Shown here: positions 7,765 through 16,939 of the stretch, one piece after another
How positions within the stretch are numbered: position 1 is the stretch's first letter
Layout of the letters: every line of letters starts with the position of its first letter
NCBI RefSeq assembly: GCF_014648675.1
Contig: NZ_BMRO01000001.1
Span: forward strand, 556,021 to 620,020
DNA from: Actinomadura livida
GTDB lineage: Bacteria > Actinomycetota > Actinomycetes > Streptosporangiales > Streptosporangiaceae
Direction: 5' to 3'
Length of the DNA: 64,000 nt
The notes under the pieces: generated by a model
Databases searched by the model: none
Told to the model about the DNA's origin: nothing
The model's input: the letters and a program-made list of their open reading frames with translations, nothing else
Program-made: the position numbers and the translations under genes

Positions 7765-10284
7765 TCAGGGGGCGAGGACGACGTCGACGGTCAGGTCGGC
7801 GGGGGCGTCCTCCAGCGTCAGGTCGGCGATCCGGCCGGCCGCGGCCAGATCCGGCCGCGAGATCCGCAGCACCTCGGCGCCGCGGACGACCGCGCGCGAG
7901 ACGTCGGCGCGCATCGACGCCCGCGCCTCCGACTTGGCCTTGCGGACCTGCCGCAGCGCCTCACCGGTCGCGGCGAGGACGGCCGGGTCGCCGCCGGGCG
8001 GCAGCTCGGCCCGCACCGGCCACGGCGCCGTGTGCACCGACCCCCGCCGCCACCACGACCAGACCTCCTCGGTCACGAACGGCAGGATCGGCGCGAACAG
8101 CCGCAGCAGGACCGACAGCGCCGTGCGCAGCGCCGCCCGCGCCGACTGCGCCTGCGGCCCGTCCCCGTAGGCGCGGGTCTTGACGAGCTCCAGGTAGTCG
8201 TCGCAGAACTCCCAGAAGAACCGCTCCGTGCGTTCCAGGGCCCGCGTGTAGTCGTAGCCCTCGAACGCCTCCGTCGCCTCCCGGACGACGTTGGACAGCG
8301 CCGCCAGCATCGCCTTGTCCAGCGGCTCCGTCACCGCCGCCTCCCGCTGGACCTCGCCGAGGCCCAGCACGAACTTCGAGGCGTTGAGGATCTTGATGGC
8401 GAGCCGCCGGCCGATCTTGATCTGGCCGGTGTCGAACGCGGTGTCGGTCCCCGGGCGGCCGTTGGCCGCCCAGTAGCGGACGGCGTCGGAGCCGTACTCG
8501 CGCAGCAGGTCGATCGGCGTGACGACGTTGCCCTTCGACTTCGACATCTTCTTGCGGTCCGGGTCGAGGATCCACCCCGACAGCGCGGCGGCCTTCCACG
8601 GCAGCGTGCCGTGTTCCAGGTGCGCGCGGACGACCGTGGAGAACAGCCACGTCCGGATGATGTCGTGCGCCTGGGGGCGCAGGTCGTAGGGGAACACCCG
8701 CCCGAACAGGTCCTCGTCGCGCTCCCAGCCGCCCGCGATCTGCGGGGTCAGCGACGACGTCGCCCACGTGTCCATCACGTCGGGATCGCCGGCGAAGCCG
8801 CCCGGCCGGCCCCGCTGGTCCGCGGTGAAGCCCGGCGGGACGTCGGAGGACGGGTCGACGGGCAGCGCGCTCTCCGGCGGCGTGATCGGCTCGTCGTAGC
8901 GGGGCTCGCCGGCCTCGTCCAGGGGATACCAGACGGGGATCGGCACGCCGAAGAACCGCTGCCGGGAGATCAGCCAGTCGCCGTTCAGGCCCTCGACCCA
9001 GTTCTCGTAGCGGGCCCGCATGTAGCCGGGGTGCCAGTCCAGCTCGCGGCCCCGCGCGAGCAGCTCGGCGCGCAGGCCCGCGTCCCGGCCGCCGTTGCGG
9101 ATGTACCACTGGCGGGTCGTGACGATCTCCAGGGGCTTGCTGCCCTTCTCGTAGAACTTCACCGGCCGGGTGATCTTGCGGGGCTCGCCGTCCAGGTCGC
9201 CGGACTCGCGCAGCAGCTCGGCGACGCGCTCCTTGGCGGAGAACACCGTCTTGCCGGCCAGCTCCGCGTAGGGCCCGGCGGGGACGCCCGGCGGCGGGTC
9301 GGCGGCGAGCCGGCCGTCCCAGCCGATGACCGCGCGGGTGGGCAGGTCCAGCTCGCGCCACCAGGTCACGTCCGTGACGTCGCCGAACGTGCAGATCATC
9401 GCGATGCCGGAGCCCTTGTCGGGCTCGGCCAGCCGGTGCGCGACGACCGGGACCTCGACGCCGAACAGCGGCGTGCGGACGGTCGTCCCGAACAGCTCCC
9501 GGTACCGCTCGTCGTCGGGGTGGGCGACCAGCGCGACGCAGGCGGGCAGCAGCTCCGGGCGGGTCGTCTCGATGTAGACCGGCCGCTCGTCGCCGTGGAA
9601 CCGGAGCCGGTAGAACGCGCCGGGCTGCTCGCGGTCCTCCAGCTCGGCCTGGGCGACGGCCGTGCGGAACGTGACGTCCCACAGCGTCGGCGCCTCCGAG
9701 ACGTACGCCTCGCCGCGCGCGAGGTTGCGCAGGAACGCGCGCTGGGACGCCGTCCGGGACACGTCCCCGATCGTCGTGTAGAGCTGCCCCCAGTCGACCG
9801 ACAGGCCGACGCGGCGCCACAGTTCCTCGAACGCCTTCTCGTCCACCTCGGTGAGCCGCTCGCACAGCTCGATGAAGTTGCGCCGCGACACCGGGAGCTG
9901 CCGTTTCGGGTCGGGCTTGGCCGGCGGCTCGAAGTCGGGGTCGTAGGGGAGGGACGGGTCGCACCGGACACCGAAGTGGTTCTGGACGCGGCGCTCGGTC
10001 GGCAGGCCGTTATCGTCCCATCCCATGGGGTAGAAGACCGCCCGACCGCGCATGCGGTGGAACCGCGCGACGGCGTCGGTGTGGGTGTAGGAGAAGACGT
10101 GGCCGACATGGAGGGAACCGCTCACGGTGGGCGGCGGGGTGTCGATCGAGTAGACCTCACCGCGCGGCCGCGTGCGGTCGAACCGGTAGACGCCGCCGTC
10201 GTCCCAGGCGCGTACCCACTTGTCCTCCAGGCCGTCCAGTGAGGGCTTGGATGGGATGTGCGGAGTACGCGGCTGCTCTGTCAT
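7765..10284 (-). CDS. valS: Valyl-tRNA synthetase, DDNGLPTE (archaeal/Rickettsia-like) type
   Basis: Charges tRNA-Val. 839 residues with the class I HIGH-type motif PPTVSGSLHVGH near residue 50, a CP1 editing domain in the middle (TTRPELLPAC), and the KMSKS loop KKMSKSKGN near residue 570, then the anticodon-binding helical domain. The sequence after the HIGH motif reads GWDDNGLPTERRVQN, as in archaeal-style ValRS. The classical bacterial form reads GTDHAGIATQ there. It also lacks the C-terminal coiled-coil arm of the classical bacterial enzyme. Whether this genome has a second, classical valS cannot be seen here. The ATG at 10284 gives the expected N-terminus. Confidence 0.95.
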   Translation of the reverse strand: MTEQPRTPHIPSKPSLDGLEDKWVRAWDDGGVYRFDRTRPRGEVYSIDTPPPTVSGSLHVGHVFSYTHTDAVARFHRMRGRAVFYPMGWDDNGLPTERRVQNHFGVRCDPSLPYDPDFEPPAKPDPKRQLPVSRRNFIELCERLTEVDEKAFEELWRRVGLSVDWGQLYTTIGDVSRTASQRAFLRNLARGEAYVSEAPTLWDVTFRTAVAQAELEDREQPGAFYRLRFHGDERPVYIETTRPELLPACVALVAHPDDERYRELFGTTVRTPLFGVEVPVVAHRLAEPDKGSGIAMICTFGDVTDVTWWRELDLPTRAVIGWDGRLAADPPPGVPAGPYAELAGKTVFSAKERVAELLRESGDLDGEPRKITRPVKFYEKGSKPLEIVTTRQWYIRNGGRDAGLRAELLARGRELDWHPGYMRARYENWVEGLNGDWLISRQRFFGVPIPVWYPLDEAGEPRYDEPITPPESALPVDPSSDVPPGFTADQRGRPGGFAGDPDVMDTWATSSLTPQIAGGWERDEDLFGRVFPYDLRPQAHDIIRTWLFSTVVRAHLEHGTLPWKAAALSGWILDPDRKKMSKSKGNVVTPIDLLREYGSDAVRYWAANGRPGTDTAFDTGQIKIGRRLAIKILNASKFVLGLGEVQREAAVTEPLDKAMLAALSNVVREATEAFEGYDYTRALERTERFFWEFCDDYLELVKTRAYGDGPQAQSARAALRTALSVLLRLFAPILPFVTEEVWSWWRRGSVHTAPWPVRAELPPGGDPAVLAATGEALRQVRKAKSEARASMRADVSRAVVRGAEVLRISRPDLAAAGRIADLTLEDAPADLTVDVVLAP

Positions 10285-10411
10285 GGGGCAATGGTATTGA
10301 CATCGGCCCCCGCCGCATGCCGATTACCGCCGCCGACGCGGCGATCACCGCGACCGCCTGCGGCGGGCGGTTCCGGTAGCGTCGGAGACACCGACCGAGT
10401 GGAGGACGATC

Positions 10412-10699
10412 ATGGCGGACAAAGGCGATATCGGCTGGAAGGTGATGGCCGGTGCCGCGGCCTTCGCCGGCGGCTTCGTCGCGAGGAAGGTCATCACGGC
10501 GGCCTGGAAGAAGACCACCGGCAAGGAACCGCCGACGAACCCCGAGTCGCCCGACGTCGACCTGATGGAGGCGCTCGGCTGGGCCGTGGTGATGGGCGTC
10601 GGCATGGAGATCTCGCGGGTCCTCGCCACCCGGGCCGTGGCCAGCCAGTGGGTCAAGGGCACCGGCGAGCTCCCGTCCCACCTCAGGCCGAAGAGCTAG
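10412..10699 (+). CDS. DUF4235 small membrane protein
   Basis: 95 residues, two membrane segments (about 9-27 and 52-72) flanking a short Lys-rich cytoplasmic loop (ITAAWKKTTGKEPP) that is typical of DUF4235. The function of the family is unknown. The ATG at 10412 has GTGGAGGACGATC as a strong ribosome site. It stands alone, divergent from valS and closed by a strong hairpin. Confidence 0.85.
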   Translation: MADKGDIGWKVMAGAAAFAGGFVARKVITAAWKKTTGKEPPTNPESPDVDLMEALGWAVVMGVGMEISRVLATRAVASQWVKGTGELPSHLRPKS

Positions 10700-10707
10700 G
10701 ACGCCGA

Positions 10708-10747
10708 GGGCCCGGTGCCGGCGACGCTGGTCGTCGGCACCGGGCCC
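10708..10747 (+). terminator. Rho-independent-like terminator
   Basis: An 18-bp stem with one G-U pair (arms 10708-10725 and 10730-10747) and a four-base GCTG loop lies nine bases after the DUF4235 gene, followed by TTGTACG. Confidence 0.82.
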
Positions 10748-10797
10748 TTGTACGCCTGTCTGAAAGCGGTCACCGGGCGGGACGGGCCGGGCGGTGA

Positions 10798-11613
10798 TCA
10801 GTGCAGGGGCGGGTGCTCGTGGCCGGGGCGCGGGAGGGGGACGCCCACCGTTTCGCGGAGGTCGTTGCGGACCTTCAGGGCGAGGGCCCTGGTCGCGGAC
10901 CGGTTGAGGGCGGCGCCCGCGGCGGCGCCGGTGAGGAAGGGGCCCATCGTGCCGAGGCTGCGGCCGAAGGTGCGCAGCATGCGCTTGCGCAGGGCCGCCT
11001 TGGACGCCGTCCCCAGGGCACTGGTCAGCGAAGCGGTCTCCAGGGGGTTGATACCGCGCTGCCGTGCCCAGGACGTCACGAACGCCGCCCCGCGGGCGGT
11101 GCCGCTGCCCTCGACGCGGACGCCGTAGACCTCGTGCAGCTCGCCGACCATCTTGACCTCGATGGCCGCGAGCACCAGGGTCTCGGCGGCGAGCTGGGCG
11201 GGCGCCGTCAGCAGCAGCGGCGGGGCGGTGAACTGGACGGCGGCCAGCGCGCCGCCGGCCGCGCCGACCGCGGTGGTGCCGTTTCCGGCCACCTTGACGA
11301 GCTTGTCGGCGAGCTCCTCGCCCAGCAGGCCGGGATGGTGGGCCTGGAGCGTCTCGAGATCGCGGATCGGGATGTGCGGGACGGCCTCGACGAGCAGGTC
11401 GCCGAGCAACCGCCCGCGTGCGACACCCGCGGCGCCCACCTTGCGGGCGCTCTGGCCGAGCAGCCTGGCCAGTCGCCCCAGCAGGCGGCCGCGGGTCTCG
11501 CGGTCCATGTCCTCGTCGCCGGTGAGCCTTCCGATCAGCTCACCGAGCTCCGTGGAGCCGTCGCCGTGCGCCGGCTCCACGTCGTCCTGACGCCTTTCGA
11601 TACCGCCCGACAC
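10798..11613 (-). CDS. Conserved actinobacterial protein, EcsC-like
   Basis: 271 residues. The N-terminal third is charged and helical. The middle (about 95-160) holds long hydrophobic, Ala/Gly-rich stretches that could associate with membrane, followed by HEVYGVR and a basic helical C-terminus. I think it belongs with EcsC-like proteins but the match is not firm. The GTG at 11613 has GGGAG about nine bases upstream and lies 16 bases after the DUF4193 stop, so the two form an operon. No catalytic motif is seen. Confidence 0.6.
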   Translation of the reverse strand: MSGGIERRQDDVEPAHGDGSTELGELIGRLTGDEDMDRETRGRLLGRLARLLGQSARKVGAAGVARGRLLGDLLVEAVPHIPIRDLETLQAHHPGLLGEELADKLVKVAGNGTTAVGAAGGALAAVQFTAPPLLLTAPAQLAAETLVLAAIEVKMVGELHEVYGVRVEGSGTARGAAFVTSWARQRGINPLETASLTSALGTASKAALRKRMLRTFGRSLGTMGPFLTGAAAGAALNRSATRALALKVRNDLRETVGVPLPRPGHEHPPLH

Positions 11614-11629
11614 CTGCGGCCGCTCCCGG

Positions 11630-11926
11630 TCAGGCGGCGCACTCGCGGCAGACCGGCTGGCCGTTCTTCTCGGTGGCCAGCTGGCTGCGGTGGTGCACCA
11701 GGAAGCAGCGCGTGCAGGTGAACTCGTCGGCCTGCCGCGGAACCACCCGGAAGGTGAGCTCCTCGTTCGACAGGTCGGCGCCGGGCAGCTCGGCCACCTC
11801 GCCGGCGTCCAGGTCCTCATCGATGATGCTGGCCGCCTTGTCGGCGCGCCGGGCCTGGAGCTCCTGGAGGCTGTCCTCACTCAGGTCGTCGTCGGTCTTC
11901 CTTGGGCTGTCGTAGTCGGTCGCCAT
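11630..11926 (-). CDS. DUF4193 zinc-ribbon protein
   Basis: 98-residue actinobacterial protein. The first half is acidic and helical. The second half carries CTRC near residue 70 and CREC at the C-terminus, a four-cysteine zinc ribbon with the intervening FLVHHRSQL typical of DUF4193. Function unknown; homologues sit near dut in mycobacteria (Rv2699c region), which fits the dut gene 8 kb away. The ATG at 11926 follows GGGGATGGAGATAGAAG. Confidence 0.88.
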   Translation of the reverse strand: MATDYDSPRKTDDDLSEDSLQELQARRADKAASIIDEDLDAGEVAELPGADLSNEELTFRVVPRQADEFTCTRCFLVHHRSQLATEKNGQPVCRECAA

Positions 11927-12431
11927 CTTCTATCTCCATCCCCCTCAGTGCTTTATGCGCCCCGTCGCGCGGATCTAACGCTCGAAGGGCCGTTCTTGTG
12001 CCCGATCCGGGCGGGAAATTCTGTCACGGTTGGTGAGCTGCGACACACAAGGCGCGACCGTTCCCACGAGTGACCGCTGTCACCCGGATCTCTTCCTCGA
12101 AATGTGTCTTCCGTCACATATCCGGCAGCTGTCACGGCGGCGAGCGCCACCGGAACACCCGCCGGAGACTCCCGCGGCGGCGGGGATCATATCGGTCCCG
12201 GGGCGCTAATGCGCGCCGACCGGCCCGGCGCGGCGGGACGGCCCGATCCGGCTGCCCGGCCGTCGAACCAGACGCTTCGGTGAAACGTCTGAACTAACGC
12301 GATATCGTGCCCGCCTGAGGATGGGGGCGGACCCCCTGCGGGGTCAGCCCGGCCGATGCCGGCGGACGGCCCCCCGGCGGGGTCCGGCGCACACTATCGC
12401 GGGACATCACTGCGGGTCACTGGAGGGTCAG
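11927..12431. promoter_or_regulatory. 505-bp divergent intergenic region with TGTCAC-type repeats
   Basis: This stretch separates DUF4193 (minus) from the kinase operon (plus). It holds four copies of (T/C)GTCAC within about 115 bases (near 12022, 12078, 12112 and 12130). One of them forms a perfect palindrome GTGACCGCTGTCAC at 12070-12083. Closer to the kinase is a small hairpin, GACCCC-CTGC-GGGGTC, near 12330. No ORF with good coding character is seen. Two promoters must lie here; I cannot place them with confidence. Confidence 0.4.
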
Positions 12432-14147
12432 ATGCCGGATGCCGCTCCGCTGGAGCCGGGCGATCCTAGGGCACTGGGACAGTACGAGGTCGTCGGAAGG
12501 CTGGGCGCCGGGGGTCAGGGCGCCGTCTTCCTCGGCAAGGCGCCGGGAGGCGAGTACGTCGCGGTCAAGCTGCTGCACGCGCAGATGGCGAACGACCCGG
12601 CGGCGCGCGCCCGCTTCACCCGCGAGGTGAGTGCGGCGCAGAAGGTCGAGCCCTTCTGCACGGCCCGGGTCATCGAGGCCGACGTCCACGGAGACCAGCC
12701 GTACGTCGTCAGCGAGTTCATCGACGGGCCGTCGCTGCACGACGTGGTGGCGCACGACGGGCCGCGCAGCCCCGCCGAGCTGGAGCGGCTCGCGATCGGC
12801 ACGGTGACCGCGCTCGCGGCCATCCACGAGGCCGGGATCGTGCACCGCGACTTCAAGCCCAACAACGTCATGCTGGCCGCGGACGGCCCTCGCGTGGTCG
12901 ACTTCGGCATCGCGCGGACGGTCAACTCGCAGGAGAGCGCGGTCACCGCCACCGGGATGGTGGTCGGCACACCCGGCTACCTGGCGCCCGAGCAGCTCAC
13001 CGGGGCGCCGCTCACCCCGGCCGTGGACATCTTCGCCTGGGCGGCGACGATGGTGTTCGCCGCCACCGGGCAGTCGCCCTTCGAGGCGGACACGCTGCCG
13101 GTCATCATCAACCGCATCCTCAACGAGGAGCCGGACCTCTCGGCGCTGCCCCCGGGGCCGCTGCGCGACCTGATCGGGCAGTGCCTGTCCAAGGACGCGG
13201 GCCTGCGCCCGCCGGCGCCGCAGCTCCTGCTGAACCTCCTGGGGCACGTCGGCGCCGCTCCGGCCGGCCAGGCCGGCGCGGAGGACCTCCTCAACCAGGG
13301 CACGCGGATCGCCTCGCAGCTTCCGCCGCCGCCCCCGGTGCCGCCGGCGCCGCAGGCGCGGCCGCAGCAGCAGATCACGCCGCCGCCCATGCCGATGCAC
13401 CAGGGCCCGCCGCAGGGCCCGCCGCACGGCCCGACGACGCCGCCCCCGCAGCCGATCACTCCGCCGCCCATGCCGATGTACCAGGGCGCGCCCCCCGGGC
13501 CGACGACGCCGCCCCCGCCCCCGCAGCAGATGGGGCAGCAGATGGGGATGCCCCACCCGGGGGCGCCGCGGCCGCCGGTCCCGCCCGGGCCGCAGTACGG
13601 GGCGCCGAAGCAGTCCAGTTCCGCCGGGCCGATCATCGCCATCGGCTGCGGCGTGCTGGCGCTGATCACGATCATCGCGATCGTGGCGGTGATCGTCATC
13701 GCCAGCAACGAGGGCGGATCGGACCCCGATCCCGACCCGTTCCCGCCGCCGAGCACCTACACCCCGCGCGTGCCGACCCCGGGGAGCACCTCCCGGGGCG
13801 GGCTCCTCGGCGTGTACGAGGGCGACGCGAGGCAGCCGGACGCCGACGCGGGCCACCAGAACTTCCAGGCCCGGTTCGCGCTGCTCTACACGAGCGGCAC
13901 CGCCCGGTACACCTACCCGTCGGGCGCGCAGGACAACTGCTACACCAGGCTCACGCTGCTGTCCGGTGACCGCACCAGCGAGAAGGTCGAGTACCAGGAG
14001 ACCCCGATGGCGGGGATGGACCCGAGCAAATGCGCGGCCGGGTACATCACCTTCACCCAGCAGGGGTCCGAGGAGACCCTGCGGTGGGAGTGGCGGCAGA
14101 ACCGCTCCGACCCGACGGCCTCCGCCTACGGAACCGTCCGCAAGTGA
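12432..14147 (+). CDS. Transmembrane Ser/Thr protein kinase
   Basis: 571 residues. Kinase domain about 15-280: glycine loop GAGGQGAVFLG, VAIK-type Lys in VAVKLLH, catalytic HRDFKPNN, DFG, and APE. A 110-residue Pro-rich linker follows, with repeated ITPPPMPM-QG units, then one membrane helix (about 398-425) and a roughly 145-residue extracellular domain with two Cys (NCY, KCA) that may form a disulfide. This is the bacterial Hanks-type layout of a sensor kinase without PASTA repeats. Start ATG at 12432 with GGAGGG upstream; an ATG-rich upstream extension is rejected. Its stop overlaps the next kinase gene (GTGA). Confidence 0.95.
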   Translation: MPDAAPLEPGDPRALGQYEVVGRLGAGGQGAVFLGKAPGGEYVAVKLLHAQMANDPAARARFTREVSAAQKVEPFCTARVIEADVHGDQPYVVSEFIDGPSLHDVVAHDGPRSPAELERLAIGTVTALAAIHEAGIVHRDFKPNNVMLAADGPRVVDFGIARTVNSQESAVTATGMVVGTPGYLAPEQLTGAPLTPAVDIFAWAATMVFAATGQSPFEADTLPVIINRILNEEPDLSALPPGPLRDLIGQCLSKDAGLRPPAPQLLLNLLGHVGAAPAGQAGAEDLLNQGTRIASQLPPPPPVPPAPQARPQQQITPPPMPMHQGPPQGPPHGPTTPPPQPITPPPMPMYQGAPPGPTTPPPPPQQMGQQMGMPHPGAPRPPVPPGPQYGAPKQSSSAGPIIAIGCGVLALITIIAIVAVIVIASNEGGSDPDPDPFPPPSTYTPRVPTPGSTSRGGLLGVYEGDARQPDADAGHQNFQARFALLYTSGTARYTYPSGAQDNCYTRLTLLSGDRTSEKVEYQETPMAGMDPSKCAAGYITFTQQGSEETLRWEWRQNRSDPTASAYGTVRK

Positions 14148-16933
14148 CGGCGGCGGTCACCCCGCTTCGCGCGGGTGATCCGTCCCGTCTCGGCGCCTAC
14201 CGCCTGACCGGCCTCCTCGGGGAGGGCGGTCAGGGCGCCGTCTTCCTCGCGGAGGACGGGGCCGGCCGCCGGGTCGCCGTGAAGCTGCTGCACGCGCGGT
14301 TCAGCGGCGACCCGAAGGCGCGGTCCCGGTTCGCGGCCGAGGTCGCGGTGGCCAAGCGCGTGTCGGCGTTCTGCACGGCCCGCGTCCTGGACTCCGACGT
14401 GGAGGGCGACCGGCCCTACATCGTCAGCGAGTACATCGAGGGGCCGTCGCTGTCGGAGGTGCTGGCCGCCGACGGCCCGCGCCGCGGCGCCGACCTGGAC
14501 CGGCTGGCGATCGGGACGATGACGGCGCTCACCGCCATCCACCAGGCGGGCGTCGTGCACCGCGACTTCAAGCCCGGCAACGTCCTGCTGCCCGCGGACG
14601 GCCCGCGGGTGATCGACTTCGGGATCGCGCGGGCGCTGGACGCCACGGGCACGATCTCGAGCACGGCCGTCGGCACCCCCGCCTACATGGCGCCCGAGCA
14701 GATCTCCGGCGCGCCGGCCGGCCCGGCCGTCGACGTGTGGGCGTGGGGCGCCACGATGGTCTACGCGGCCGGCGGGCGCACCGCGTTCGGCCAGGACTCC
14801 ATCCCCGCGGTCATGAACCGCATCCTCAACCTGCCCCCGGACCTCGGGGACCTGGCGGAGCCGCTGCGCGGGATCGTGGCGAACTGCCTCAGCAAGGACC
14901 CGGCACTCCGCCCCACGTCCCAGAACGTCCTGGCGCACCTGCTGGAGCTCGCGGGGAGCCTGCCTCGGGCCGGAGCCCCGCAAGACACGGGGGGCGGCGA
15001 GGACGCCGCGATCCTCACCCAGGGCGCCGCGACGGCGGCCACCGGCACCACGCAACTGCGCGTCCCGGCGACGCCCGCGCCACCCCAGCCGCAGACACCC
15101 CGGCCGCAGACACCCCGGCCGCAGGTCTCGCCCGCGCTGCCGGTGCCGGGACCTCCGCCGCCGGGCGGGCAGGTCCCGGGGGCGCCGTGGGCACCGGCCG
15201 CGGGGCACGGCGCGCCGACCTGGCCGTCCGGACCGTCCTTCCCGGACGGGGGCGCCCCGCCCGCCGGTTCCGGCGGAGGGCCGCGCAGGCCCGGCATCGG
15301 CGTCCTGGCGAGCGTCGGCGGCGCGGCCCTGGCCGCCATGGTGCTGGTCGGCACCGTGATCCTCGTCCAGTTCCGGGGGGACGGCGGCCCGGACCCGAGG
15401 ACGACCCCGGCCGGACGGACGGGCGGGACGTTCCGGATGTCCGTCCCGTCGCCCGCCACCCTGGACGAGGAGATCGATCCGGCGCACGTCACCGGCGGTA
15501 CCGGGCGGTTCCTGGTCGAGCAGCTGTTCACCGGCCTGACCGAGCTCGGCGCGGACGGTGTCGTCCGCAACCGCCTCGCCTCGCGGATCGCGTCCGACCG
15601 GAAGTGCGAGCAATGGAAGATCGAGGTCAAGGAGGGCACGAGCTTCACCAACGGCGAGCGCATCGACGCGCGAGCGTTCGCCCGCGGCTGGGCCCGGAGC
15701 GCCGCGGCGAAGACCGGCAGCGGCTCCTACCTGATGACCGACATCCAAGGCTTCTCCGACGTCGCGGCCGGCAGGGCCGACGAGCTGTCCGGGGCCCGCG
15801 CGCTCTCCCCCGCCTTCCTCGACGTCACACTGACCTCCCCCAACTGCGACTTTCCCGCCCGGCTCTCCGAGCCCGCCTTCATGCCCGTCCCCGAGGAGGC
15901 CGGGAAGCCCGACAACCGGACCTACAACACCCGTCCCGTCGGGAACGGCCCGTTCAAGCTGGAGGAGCACCGGCCCGGCACGGGCGCGGCACTCGTGCGC
16001 AACGACGGCTGGACGTTCGGCAGCACCAGGTTCGACGGCGTCCAGATCGTCTTCAGCGACGACCCCGCCCGGGGACGCGCGGCCTACTCCGCCGGGGAGG
16101 TCGACTGGTCGGCCCTCACGCCGGGCCGGTCTTCCCCGGCGCCCGGAGAAGAACTGGTGACAGGCGCCAGCCCGTCGACGCGGATGCTCGTCCCGCTCAC
16201 CGCGCGCGGACCGATGAAGTCGAGGGAGGCGAGGCAGGCGGTCTCCTACGCCATCGACCGCGCCAAGCTGAGCCAGATCCTCGGCGGCGTTCCGAAGCCC
16301 GCCCACGGCATCGTCCCACCGGCGATCTCCGGCTTCGGGAACCCCGGCCCGTGCCCGTCGTGCGACAAGCCGGACCCGGCGAAGGCCAAGGAACTCGCCG
16401 GGCAGGCCGGGCTCGGAGCGGGAAGCGAGGTGAACCTGTACTTCCGGCAGTCGTCGGTGTACCCGGACCTCGCGGAGGTGATCCGCGAGCAGCTGCAGAC
16501 GACGCTCGGGTGGAAGGTCGCGATGAAGGCGTCCCCGCTGGAGAACTTCGAGGAGTTCCGCGAGACGCTCGTGTCGAAGGACGCGTCCGGCCTGGCCCTC
16601 TTCGCCTGGGGCCCCGACTACCCCGGCGCCTACTCGATGCTGTGGCCGCTGCTGGGAGGCGACGTCGTCGCCACCGGCGGCAACTCCCACCTCAACTACT
16701 CGGGCTGGAAGAACGCCCGGTTCGACGCCGTGATCTCGGAGGCCCTCGCCGACCAGGACGCCCACGACCGGACCAACCTGTTCAAGGAGGCCGAGAAGAC
16801 GGCCCTGGACGACATGGCCCTCATCCCCCTCCTCAACGACGGCCACGCGGCCGTCGCGAGGAGCGACCGGTACGTCGGGCTCGGGATGGACTACCACGGC
16901 TTCCCGACGGTGACCACGGCCGCGCTCAAGTAG
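14144..16933 (+). CDS. Ser/Thr kinase fused to an extracellular SBP_bac_5 solute-binding domain
   Basis: 929 residues. Kinase domain about 10-275 (GEGGQGAVFLA, VAVKLLH, HRDFKPGN, DFG, APE), Pro/Gly-rich linker to about 385, one membrane helix (about 386-411), then a full-length periplasmic-type oligopeptide-binding domain (about 425-929) of the OppA/DppA class, with typical stretches such as VGNGPFKLEEHRPG and an NLYFRQSS segment. Inferred role: a receptor kinase that senses a peptide, nickel or other OppA-class ligand outside the cell and signals inward. It overlaps the preceding kinase by GTGA and shares high similarity over the kinase domain, pointing to tandem duplication followed by sensor replacement. 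No ABC permease genes lie nearby. Confidence 0.93.
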   Translation: MTAAVTPLRAGDPSRLGAYRLTGLLGEGGQGAVFLAEDGAGRRVAVKLLHARFSGDPKARSRFAAEVAVAKRVSAFCTARVLDSDVEGDRPYIVSEYIEGPSLSEVLAADGPRRGADLDRLAIGTMTALTAIHQAGVVHRDFKPGNVLLPADGPRVIDFGIARALDATGTISSTAVGTPAYMAPEQISGAPAGPAVDVWAWGATMVYAAGGRTAFGQDSIPAVMNRILNLPPDLGDLAEPLRGIVANCLSKDPALRPTSQNVLAHLLELAGSLPRAGAPQDTGGGEDAAILTQGAATAATGTTQLRVPATPAPPQPQTPRPQTPRPQVSPALPVPGPPPPGGQVPGAPWAPAAGHGAPTWPSGPSFPDGGAPPAGSGGGPRRPGIGVLASVGGAALAAMVLVGTVILVQFRGDGGPDPRTTPAGRTGGTFRMSVPSPATLDEEIDPAHVTGGTGRFLVEQLFTGLTELGADGVVRNRLASRIASDRKCEQWKIEVKEGTSFTNGERIDARAFARGWARSAAAKTGSGSYLMTDIQGFSDVAAGRADELSGARALSPAFLDVTLTSPNCDFPARLSEPAFMPVPEEAGKPDNRTYNTRPVGNGPFKLEEHRPGTGAALVRNDGWTFGSTRFDGVQIVFSDDPARGRAAYSAGEVDWSALTPGRSSPAPGEELVTGASPSTRMLVPLTARGPMKSREARQAVSYAIDRAKLSQILGGVPKPAHGIVPPAISGFGNPGPCPSCDKPDPAKAKELAGQAGLGAGSEVNLYFRQSSVYPDLAEVIREQLQTTLGWKVAMKASPLENFEEFRETLVSKDASGLALFAWGPDYPGAYSMLWPLLGGDVVATGGNSHLNYSGWKNARFDAVISEALADQDAHDRTNLFKEAEKTALDDMALIPLLNDGHAAVARSDRYVGLGMDYHGFPTVTTAALK

Positions 16934-16939
16934 CCGCGC

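Noticed and set aside
8032-10242. 736-residue plus-strand ORF
   Set aside because: Exact antisense of valS, with Arg/Val/Gly/Gln-rich content and no domain.
10285-10411. T-box or other tRNA-sensing leader upstream of valS
   Set aside because: No T-box consensus or specifier loop could be recognised in the short gap.
14126-16897. 923-residue minus-strand ORF opposite the kinase-SBP gene
   Set aside because: Shadow frame; the plus strand has clear kinase and SBP_bac_5 motifs.
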